Source: CBDUBS01 sp965365445 (GTDB lineage: Bacteria > Bacteroidota > Rhodothermia > Rhodothermales > DASSAV01). Taken from it: DNA of 7,027 nt. Positions 1-5,089 of this stretch are shown here, in pieces. Both the position numbers and the translations under genes were made by a program. The stretch is from positions 1 through 7,027 of the forward strand of contig CBDUBS010000196.1 in assembly GCA_965365445.1 (NCBI GenBank), written 5' to 3'. Position 1 is the first letter of the stretch, and every line of letters starts with the position of its first letter. The notes below the pieces were generated by a model that saw nothing but the letters and a program-made list of their open reading frames with translations, searched no databases and was not told the DNA's origin.

Positions 1-1237
1 CGTTCGCCCGGGCATACCCGCCCCCCGGAACCGCCACGACGACGCCCTGCCCCATGGCCGCCACGTCGGGCTTGATGCGCGGATGGAGGGGCGGCCCGTA
101 CGAACTGAACGAAGCCCGAACGGAATCCGCCCGTACGGCGGCTACCGCAAGGACGGAATCGCCGTCGGCCGGGGTGCCGATGTAGTACCAGCACCTGTCC
201 GGCCCGGAGCAGCCGTCGTTCCCGGCGCTCGCCACGACCACCATCCCTTTCGCCACCGCCAGGTCGGCCGCGATGGTGGTAACGCCCGTGGCGCCGTTCA
301 GATCGGCCGGTGAGTAACTGCGCTGCCCCGGGTCGAAATTCGTGTAGCCCAGCGATATGTTAACCACGTCGGCCCCGTTGGCTTCCAGCCATTCGAGTCC
401 CTGCACCAGGTTTTCTTCCTCGGAGTTGCGCTCGAAGTTGCCGAACTCGGTGACGGCGGCAAGCACTTCCGCTCCCCATGCCGGCCCGATCAGCACGTCG
501 GGTGCGTACCCCACCGCCACCGACGTGGTATTCAGCCCGTGGTAGCTGGTCTGGTTGCCGCCGACGGCGGCCTGTTCGTCGGTCGTGAAGTCGGCCATCG
601 CCACCAGCCGCCCCTGCTCCTTGAGATGCCGTAGGGCCGGGTGGTCGAAATCGAACAACGTATCGAGAAACCCGAGCCGCACGCCCGAGCCGTTGATCCC
701 TCGATCCAGCGGGATGACGGCGTTCATCAGCGCCAACTGAAGCCGGGATTCGCCGTACCCGTACAGATCCCTTTCCGGTTGTACGTACACGAGCGGAAGC
801 GGCCCTTCGAGCCGGACGGCAGCGGTCTCCATGGCCGCCACACGCCGCACGGCCCGGACGAACGGGAGCCGGGATACACCCGCCGCCTGCGGCTCCGTCA
901 TGTCGGCCGTGACGGCATTCAGCCACCGGCTTTCCACGGCCGCCTTCACGCCCTCCGCCTCCAGGCGCCCGATGTACTCGGCCGCCACCGGAAGGTCGGT
1001 GTACGCCGGGCCGGGAACGCCCCGCAGGGCTCGCCGCCTCAAGGCCCGCCCGGTTACCGGGGCCGGTGCATCGTTGGTTCCTTTATCCGTAAAGAACACC
1101 CAGTACCGGGCCGATCGGGGCGGCGGAGCTCCCTGCGCCCGGACCGCCGGACTGCTCAGGCCGCACAACCCGACCAGAAGGATAACAAGCCCCGGGCCGA
1201 ATGCACGGCCAAACACATTGCCCATACGGTTGCTCAT
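1..1237 (-). CDS. Secreted subtilisin-like serine peptidase (S8 family), C-terminal part outside the window
   Basis: The 412 visible residues form an exported subtilase. Residues 1-34 are a signal peptide: a hydrophobic core near 15-28 and a likely cut after VRA34. Residues about 44-134 look like the inhibitor-type prodomain seen in Bacteroidota/Rhodothermota subtilases (starts RYWVFFTDKG, later RWLNAV and LPFVRAVR). The catalytic core follows: Asp192 in GFLDT, His233 in YHGLN, oxyanion Asn340 in ASAGND, then IKPDVAAMG near 388-396. The last residue is Asn412, so the family's Gly-Thr-Ser motif should begin at the next codon (Ser415 predicted). Thus the gene is interrupted only by the window edge. 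The ATG at 1237 is chosen because AGGAG lies 12 nt upstream; Met5 is the alternative. The usual HGT(H/N) around the histidine reads HGLN. A C-terminal sorting domain for type IX secretion is common in such proteins but cannot be seen here. The family assignment is secure; the substrate is unknown. Confidence 0.93.
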   Translation of the reverse strand, partial: MSNRMGNVFGRAFGPGLVILLVGLCGLSSPAVRAQGAPPPRSARYWVFFTDKGTNDAPAPVTGRALRRRALRGVPGPAYTDLPVAAEYIGRLEAEGVKAAVESRWLNAVTADMTEPQAAGVSRLPFVRAVRRVAAMETAAVRLEGPLPLVYVQPERDLYGYGESRLQLALMNAVIPLDRGINGSGVRLGFLDTLFDFDHPALRHLKEQGRLVAMADFTTDEQAAVGGNQTSYHGLNTTSVAVGYAPDVLIGPAWGAEVLAAVTEFGNFERNSEEENLVQGLEWLEANGADVVNISLGYTNFDPGQRSYSPADLNGATGVTTIAADLAVAKGMVVVASAGNDGCSGPDRCWYYIGTPADGDSVLAVAAVRADSVRASFSSYGPPLHPRIKPDVAAMGQGVVVAVPGGGYARAN

Positions 1238-1298
1238 GCCCCTGCGATACTCCTTGGCTAACGGAACCCGGTTGCAGCAAAAAACGCGCCCGAGCGGT

Positions 1299-2108
1299 TC
1301 AGGTTTTCTGCGCCAGGCCGTCGCCCGCGAACGCCCCGGGCAGCAGATCCCGGGCCGCCGCCTCGATGGGGTCCCGGCCTCCGCGATCCATGATAACACG
1401 GACGTCCGGCGCAAGTTCTGCCAGCAACTGACGGCACGCCCCGCACGGCGAGCAGGTCCGGGCAGCCGAACAGGTCAGATACAGCCGCCGGGCTCCCCCG
1501 ATCCCGTAGCTCGCCGCCGTGCCCAGCGCGTTCCGCTCGGCGCAGAGAATATTCCCCCAGTCCGGGTGCTCCACGTTCACGCCCGGCAGGAAGCGTCCGT
1601 CCTCGAACTCCAGCACGCACCCTACGGGAAACGCCGACTCCGGCACGTAGGCCCTCCGGGCTATCTCCCGGGCCACCTCGATGCCACTCGCAGGGCCGCC
1701 GATGAACGGAGATACACGCTCCGCAGGCGATGGGACGACGGGCGCCCCTTCCGCAACCGCTACGGCCTCCCCTGTACGCTCGAAACGCCCGTAGGGGGTA
1801 TGGGCAAGATACAGCCCGTGCGCTTCCGTAAACGGTTCGCTCTGCACCACCGCGACGACCTCCGTATAGCCCAGCGCCACGGCCGTTGAGAAGGCGTTGA
1901 CGACCGGCTCCACACGCAGCGAGTACGAGGCGCTTTCCACCCGCACCCCCGGGATCCATGTCCCGTCCGGCAGCACCAGGACGGCCGCCGCAGGCCGGCC
2001 CGAAAACGGAGCCGCCGAGGCCTTTGCCGCCCTCACGGCTTCGGCAAGGTATTTCTCAACCGACCTATCGGATGCCGTACGGCCCGGCTGTATGCCGTTT
2101 TGCCCCAT
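1299..2108 (-). CDS. cdd: Cytidine deaminase with two fused deaminase-fold halves
   Basis: Predicted cytosolic pyrimidine-salvage enzyme that hydrolyses cytidine or deoxycytidine to (deoxy)uridine plus ammonia. The C-terminal half (about 145-255) carries the complete active site: FPVG (160-163), GVNVE (176-180), zinc ligand Cys189 and proton-shuttle Glu191 in CAER, and zinc ligands Cys222 and Cys225 in PCGAC. The N-terminal half (about 17-125) retains the fold signature GVRVESASY (54-62), but where CAE should follow it reads Glu67-Pro68-Val69, and it has no PCxxC. It is therefore a degenerate, non-zinc half. At 269 aa the protein is about twice a compact tetrameric deaminase (around 130 aa) and resembles the size of the dimeric E. 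coli-type enzyme. In that enzyme, however, the active half comes first, so the order here is reversed. The ATG is preceded only by a weak G-rich stretch (GTGGGG). The gene ends 61 bp before the peptidase start on the same strand; co-transcription is possible, but the functions are unrelated. Activity on cytidine is inferred from motifs. Confidence 0.9.
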   Translation of the reverse strand: MGQNGIQPGRTASDRSVEKYLAEAVRAAKASAAPFSGRPAAAVLVLPDGTWIPGVRVESASYSLRVEPVVNAFSTAVALGYTEVVAVVQSEPFTEAHGLYLAHTPYGRFERTGEAVAVAEGAPVVPSPAERVSPFIGGPASGIEVAREIARRAYVPESAFPVGCVLEFEDGRFLPGVNVEHPDWGNILCAERNALGTAASYGIGGARRLYLTCSAARTCSPCGACRQLLAELAPDVRVIMDRGGRDPIEAAARDLLPGAFAGDGLAQKT

Positions 2109-2247
2109 CGTTTACCCCACGTATGAAATCCCTGCACGCCCCCGGAAGCGGGCGTCCTGCCCGGCCGGTTTCCCGGCGGTGCGGTTCATAATCCACTGCA
2201 CCCCGCGAAGTTTCAGCCCATGCATCCGCATGGGGAGCACGGTGCGA

Positions 2248-2276
2248 TTGATTGAAACAGGCGCGCGCCGTAGTTT
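2248..2276 (+). promoter_or_regulatory. Probable promoter of the tRNA-Leu gene
   Basis: TTGATT (2248-2253) and TAGTTT (2271-2276) are separated by exactly 17 nt, fitting a housekeeping sigma factor promoter. The implied start is near 2283, giving a leader of about 18 nt before the mature tRNA. The position directly ahead of a lone tRNA gene supports the call. The hexamers are imperfect, and no other evidence is available. Confidence 0.5.
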
Positions 2277-2300
2277 GCACTGCCCGGCGCGAAACCAGAT

Positions 2301-2385
2301 GCCGGGGTGGCGAAATGGTAGACGCAACGGACTTAAAATCCGTTGGTGGGCAACCACCGTGCGGGTTCGAGTCCCGCCCTCGGTA
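2301..2385 (+). tRNA. tRNA-Leu (anticodon UAA)
   Basis: An 85-nt class II tRNA that reads UUA leucine codons. The acceptor stem GCCGGGG (2301-2307) pairs with CCTCGGT (2378-2384) using two G-U pairs, and the discriminator is A2385. The D stem is GCG/CGC (2310-2312 with 2323-2325). The anticodon arm is ACGGA (2327-2331)/TCCGT (2339-2343), with loop CTTAAAA and anticodon TAA at 2334-2336. A long variable arm (TGGTGG-GCAA-CCACC) follows, typical of tRNA-Leu. The T arm is GCGGG/CCCGC around loop TTCGAGT. The CCA end is not encoded (CTG follows A2385), so it must be added enzymatically. The gene stands alone, flanked by its own promoter-like hexamers and a terminator. Confidence 0.97.
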
Positions 2386-2390
2386 CTGGA

Positions 2391-2425
2391 AAGCGGCCTT
2401 GATATGGTGTCAAGGCCGCTTTTTT
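2391..2425 (+). terminator. Intrinsic terminator of tRNA-Leu
   Basis: A perfect 12-bp inverted repeat (AAGCGGCCTTGA at 2391-2402, TCAAGGCCGCTT at 2410-2421) with a 7-nt loop runs into six consecutive T residues (2420-2425). It begins 5 nt after the tRNA and faces the same way. Read on the other strand the stem is followed by only three T residues. It could thus weakly stop transcription of the converging 132-aa gene, but it is mainly a plus-strand terminator. Confidence 0.93.
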
Positions 2426-2438
2426 GATGGGTGTAGGC

Positions 2439-2551
2439 TCAGATGTAGGCCGGGGTTACATCCGCCGCCGATAGGCGGTCGGCCAGGAGCCGGATCTTCC
2501 GGTCAGCTTCCTCCCGAACATCGCGGTCTCCAGTGCGGCCGCGTTGGTAGC
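2439..2551 (-). other. Coding-like segment of unknown origin downstream of the 132-aa gene
   Basis: After the stop of the 132-aa gene, a different minus-strand frame stays open to a TGA at 2441-2439 and reads like a protein C-terminus (about 36 residues, containing REEADRKIRLLADRL and ending in PAYI). Third codon positions are mostly G or C, and the composition is helix-forming and charged. No start codon with a ribosome site is visible within it; upstream the same frame only shadows the 132-aa gene. It may be the leftover 3' end of a lost gene, or chance. I do not recognise the product. Confidence 0.25.
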
Positions 2552-2950
2552 CTACTCGTCCCAGTCGTAGGTCATGTACAGGTTGTCCTTGTGCATGGTG
2601 CAGTGGCCCCGGATGGCTTGCATCCAGTCGGGGTGGCGGGTATTCAGTCGGCGGGTCATCTCGTTCCAGGCTTTCTGCCAGTCGTCCAGGCTCTCGGCCT
2701 TGATGTACCAGTTGAAGTTGTACTCGTCGCCCCACATGTGGGAGAGCACCCCCCAGTCGAGGATGTGGCCTTCGGCTTTCATCTCGTTGAGGACCGGAGC
2801 GAAGAGGTCGTTCGTGACCTTGATCATCTCCCGGTCGCCCCCGTCGGGGCAGACGTTCTGGTTGAGCATCATGAACCGGACCTTCGGCTCGGGGGTCTGG
2901 GCCAGGGCCGGCGCGGCCACGAGGACGAGCAGGAGCGGAAGGAAGCGCAT
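2552..2950 (-). CDS. Small secreted protein of unknown function
   Basis: I do not recognise this 132-residue protein. Residues 1-17 form a clear signal peptide (MRFLPLLLVLV core, likely cut after ALA17), so a periplasmic or surface location is expected. The mature part of about 115 residues is rich in Trp, Met and acidic residues. Its predicted order of strand (KVRFMMLN, 23-30), helix (about 39-60), two strands (about 63-84), amphipathic helix (LDDWQKAWNEM, 88-98) and final strand (LYMTYDWD, 124-131) resembles a dimeric alpha/beta-barrel domain. That is only an inference. Cys34 and Cys117 are the sole cysteines and could form a disulfide. His71, His116 and His120 are candidates for metal or ligand contact. 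GAGG sits 7 nt before the ATG, and a good promoter lies upstream. The gene is divergent from the sulfatase. Signal peptide, ribosome site and promoter together make it a convincing gene. Confidence 0.82.
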   Translation of the reverse strand: MRFLPLLLVLVAAPALAQTPEPKVRFMMLNQNVCPDGGDREMIKVTNDLFAPVLNEMKAEGHILDWGVLSHMWGDEYNFNWYIKAESLDDWQKAWNEMTRRLNTRHPDWMQAIRGHCTMHKDNLYMTYDWDE

Positions 2951-2986
2951 GGGGAAGCCTCTTGTGTTAAGAATTGGTGAAGCATA

Positions 2987-3015
2987 AGTATACGGCGTAC
3001 CGGGGAGGGGTGCAA
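2987..3015 (-). promoter_or_regulatory. Promoter of the 132-aa secreted protein gene
   Basis: On the minus strand TTGCAC (3015-3010) and TATACT (2992-2987) are spaced by exactly 17 nt, close to the sigma-70 type consensus. The expected start is near 2980, about 30 nt before the ATG at 2950. The same bases also resemble the Bacteroidota layout (TTTG, then TAnnTTTG), with TACTTATG as a one-mismatch downstream element, so either recognition mode would fit. Confidence 0.6.
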
Positions 3016-3070
3016 ATCGGAGGCCGCAGCGTCTGCTTCTTCGGATACTCGCGGATTAGCCCTACCTTGT

Positions 3071-4660
3071 ATGCGCAACCAACCAGCCTATCGAAATATG
3101 CCGTGCCGCTTCGTTTTATTCGTTCTTTTGCTTGTCGCGCCCGGCCTGTGGGCCGGCGTGCAGGCGCAGCCGCGCAACATCCTCGTGTTCATCGCCGACG
3201 ACCACGGCCAGGATACCGGGGCGTACGGTAACCCGGTCGTGAAAACCCCGAACCTGGACCGGCTCGCGGCGGAGGGGACCCGGTTTACGGAGGCGTTCGC
3301 GACGACGGCCAGCTGCTCGGCCAGCCGGTCGGTAATCCTGACGGGGTTGCACAACCACCGCACGGGGCAGTACGGCCACGAGCATTCGTGGCACCACTTC
3401 CGCAGCTTCGACGACCTGAAATCCCTGCCGGTGTTGCTGGCCGGGGCCGGGTACCGGACGGGGCAGATCGGGAAGTACCACGTCGGGCCGGAGCCGGTAT
3501 TTCACTTCGAGGAGTACATTGCCGGGGATAGCCGCAACGCCTACGAGATGGCCGAAAACGTCCGACCCTTCCTCGCCTCGGACGACCCCCGGCCGTTTTT
3601 CCTGTACATGGCTACCTCCGACCCGCACCGGGGAGGGGAGTTGGACGCCTCCCGGCCGTTCCCGGACCTCGTCGTGCGGCCGGACGCCTTCGGCAACCGG
3701 AAGCAGGGCTACGACCACATCACGCCGGTCGTGTACGACCCGGCGAAGGTCGTCGTGCCGGGATGGCTGCCGGATACCCCGGCCACCCGGGCGGAGATCG
3801 CGGAATATTATCAGGCGATATCCCGTATCGATCAGGGCTTCGGGCGGCTCGTCGAGATCCTGAAGGAAACCGGCCGGTACGACAACACGCTCATCATCTA
3901 CATGTCCGACCACGGCATCGCCATGCCGGGGGCCAAGACGACGGTTTATGAACCCGGTATGCGCAGCCCGCTCCTCGTGCGCCATCCGGGGGCGAAGCGG
4001 CGCGGCCTCGTCTCGAACGCGATGATTTCCTGGACCGACATCACCCCGACCCTGCTGGACTGGGCAGGCGTAAAGCCGCCCGTTTACAAGAGCACCATCG
4101 ACAACCCGGAGGTGCTGCGCCTGCTCGATGCGGCCTCGGAGTACGGGCTGCACGGGCGGAGTTTCCTGGGCATTCTGGAGCAGGAGCGCCCGCAGGGGTG
4201 GGACGAGGTGTATGCCTCGCACACGTTCCACGAAATCCAGATGTATTACCCGATGCGCGTCGTCCGGGACCGGCAGTACAAGCTCATCTGGAACATCGCC
4301 TCCGGGCTACCCTTCCCGTTTGCGTCGGACCTGTGGGCTTCGGCTACATGGCAGCAGGTGTGGCAGGGGGGCAAGGGGACGAAGTACGCCGAAACCGGGT
4401 CCGGGGAGGTCCGCCCGCTGCCGGAGGCCGCCATGTTCCGGGAGGGCCGCCCGGATGCGCTCTACGGGGTGCGGACCGTGCAGAGTTACATCATGCGGCC
4501 GCAGTTCGAGTTGTACGACATCGCGAAGGACCCCTGGGAGGCGCATAACCTCGCCTACGACCCGGCCTATGCGGAGGTGCTGGAGCGGTACCAGGCCCGG
4601 CTGCGGGATTTCCAGAGCCGCACCTCCGATCCGTGGGTGCTGAAGTGGGTGTACGAATAG
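3071..4660 (+). CDS. Exported sulfatase, heparan N-sulfatase (sulfamidase)-like
   Basis: Type I sulfatase of 529 residues, predicted to hydrolyse sulfate esters or N-sulfates of glycans outside the cytoplasm. A signal peptide ends near VQA32. Active-site features are metal ligands Asp43-Asp44 (ADDHG), the formylglycine site Cys82 in C-S-A-S-R (82-86) followed by LTG, His186 in DPH, metal ligands Asp280-His281 in MSDHG, and Lys289 and Arg298 in the K-TTVYEPGMR block. The stretch SVILTGLHNHRTGQYGHEH and GKYHVGPE resemble bacterial relatives of SGSH rather than aryl- or choline sulfatases. The C-terminal part (about 390-529) ends with the family-typical YDIAKDPWEAHNLA. Cys82 must be converted to formylglycine by a maturase not seen here. 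Start: the ATG at 3071 gives the longest frame, but neither it nor Met10 (3098) has a ribosome site. A TACCTT element at 3063-3068 could be a -10 box, which would favour 3098. The substrate is unproven. Confidence 0.93.
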   Translation: MRNQPAYRNMPCRFVLFVLLLVAPGLWAGVQAQPRNILVFIADDHGQDTGAYGNPVVKTPNLDRLAAEGTRFTEAFATTASCSASRSVILTGLHNHRTGQYGHEHSWHHFRSFDDLKSLPVLLAGAGYRTGQIGKYHVGPEPVFHFEEYIAGDSRNAYEMAENVRPFLASDDPRPFFLYMATSDPHRGGELDASRPFPDLVVRPDAFGNRKQGYDHITPVVYDPAKVVVPGWLPDTPATRAEIAEYYQAISRIDQGFGRLVEILKETGRYDNTLIIYMSDHGIAMPGAKTTVYEPGMRSPLLVRHPGAKRRGLVSNAMISWTDITPTLLDWAGVKPPVYKSTIDNPEVLRLLDAASEYGLHGRSFLGILEQERPQGWDEVYASHTFHEIQMYYPMRVVRDRQYKLIWNIASGLPFPFASDLWASATWQQVWQGGKGTKYAETGSGEVRPLPEAAMFREGRPDALYGVRTVQSYIMRPQFELYDIAKDPWEAHNLAYDPAYAEVLERYQARLRDFQSRTSDPWVLKWVYE

Positions 4661-4984
4661 GAGGGCCGGTACGTGGCCCTGTACGACGGGCGGTATTCGG
4701 TGTTTTTCACCGCCTTCGATACGAGCGGCTACGGCACAACCTGGGTCGGGCTACCCTTCGCCTGGCGGCCGAATGAGCGGCGCACCCCATCCAATAGCCG
4801 AACGCCACCGGCGTCGGACGGCAGGCCCTTCCGGCTGCCGGGACGTTCGGGCGGCAACCCCCTCCCCGCTTTGCCGACGTCACGTCGGCTACGGTACTCC
4901 CTCCCGCCAGGGGCGGGACAGGCTCTTGAGAAGGGGGAGAAATTTGGCTCGTCTCCATATTCAATGGCTCCTATGCTTATTTGA
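4661..4984 (+). other. In-frame open, coding-like tail after the sulfatase stop codon
   Basis: The frame of the sulfatase continues open for 107 codons past its TAG (4658-4660), to a TGA at 4982-4984. The first 40 or so codons (to about 4780) look truly coding. About 85 percent end in G or C, and the peptide alternates aromatic and polar residues (RYVALYDGRYSVFF, GYGTTWVGL) like a beta-rich segment. After about 4800 the sequence is palindromic repeat, and the translation is low in meaning. No start codon with a ribosome site is seen; a GTG lies at 4673. It is either the remnant of a longer gene, an ancestral sulfatase extension cut off by a stop, or chance. A 6-bp hairpin (AGGGCC 4662-4667 with GGCCCT 4675-4680) follows the stop and lacks a T run. 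Confidence 0.3.
4802..4939 (+). repeat. Palindromic intergenic element: cluster of short hairpins
   Basis: Four inverted repeats occur in tandem. ACGCC/GGCGT is at 4802-4806 and 4810-4814. CGGCAG/CTGCCG is at 4819-4824 and 4835-4840. GCCGACG/CGTCGGC is at 4873-4879 and 4883-4889, with a 3-nt loop. TCCCGCC/GGCGGGA is at 4902-4908 and 4912-4918, with loop AGG. The last two are framed by a C-rich tract (CCCCCTCCCC, 4858-4867) and a complementary G-rich tract (AGGGGG, 4932-4937), giving a nested cruciform-like core from about 4858 to 4939. None has a T run, so a simple intrinsic terminator is unlikely. The layout resembles dispersed REP- or MITE-like elements placed between genes. Copy number cannot be judged from one window. 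Strand is arbitrary. Confidence 0.55.
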
Positions 4985-5014
4985 GGGTGGCCGCAGGGCG
5001 GGGAATGTTCGGGG

Positions 5015-5043
5015 TTGACACGGTAGCCGGCATGTACTACCTA
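5015..5043 (+). promoter_or_regulatory. Candidate promoter of the GH127 gene
   Basis: A perfect -35 hexamer TTGACA (5015-5020) is followed after 17 nt by TACCTA (5038-5043), a poor match to TATAAT. TACCTT also precedes the sulfatase gene, so a TACCT-type -10 may be used in this genome. That is an inference from two cases. The implied start near 5050 leaves a leader of about 40 nt that carries the ribosome binding site. Confidence 0.45.
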
Positions 5044-5063
5044 TTGGTCAAATGGTAAGGTAG
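5037..5063 (+). promoter_or_regulatory. Inverted repeat overlapping the -10 region, possible operator
   Basis: CTACCT (5037-5042) and AGGTAG (5058-5063) are perfect inverted copies separated by 15 nt. A second, inner pair TACC/GGTA lies at 5038-5041 and 5054-5057. The repeat covers the presumed -10 box and start point of the GH127 promoter, where a dimeric repressor could act. It could also be a weak leader hairpin. No regulator gene is in the window. Confidence 0.3.
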
Positions 5064-5073
5064 ACAGGCCATG

Positions 5074-5081
5074 AAAGGAGG
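5074..5081 (+). promoter_or_regulatory. Ribosome binding site of the GH127 gene
   Basis: AAAGGAGG lies 8 nt before the ATG at 5090, a near-ideal Shine-Dalgarno sequence. It fixes this start and rejects the upstream ATG at 5071, which is in another frame. Its strength contrasts with the sulfatase gene, which has no recognisable site. Translation of the GH127 enzyme may thus be much more efficient. Confidence 0.85.
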
Positions 5082-5089
5082 CGGACGTC

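Noticed and set aside
360..926. 188-codon open frame on the minus strand inside the peptidase gene
   Set aside because: It is a different frame from the subtilase, whose catalytic motifs run through the same bases. Its translation is Arg/Gly-rich and without motifs, typical of GC-rich shadow frames.
1279..1300. Possible terminator between the deaminase and peptidase genes (minus strand: short stem then six T residues)
   Set aside because: The stem flush with the T run is only three G-C pairs (CGC/GCG), extended by a mismatch and weak pairs, and overlaps the deaminase stop codon. It is too weak to support.
831..1889. 352-codon plus-strand open frame
   Set aside because: It lies antisense to both the peptidase and the deaminase, each supported by active-site motifs. 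No ribosome site or recognisable domain is present.
2301..2385. tRNA-Leu as an integration site for a mobile element
   Set aside because: I found no duplicate of the tRNA 3' end elsewhere in the window, and no integrase or phage gene is present.
2252..2980. 242-codon plus-strand open frame
   Set aside because: It runs through the tRNA-Leu gene and its terminator and is antisense to the 132-aa gene, so it cannot be a real protein gene.
3116..4231. 371-codon minus-strand open frame
   Set aside because: It is entirely antisense to the sulfatase. The translation is rich in Arg, Pro, Val and Gly, as expected for the complement of GC-rich codons.
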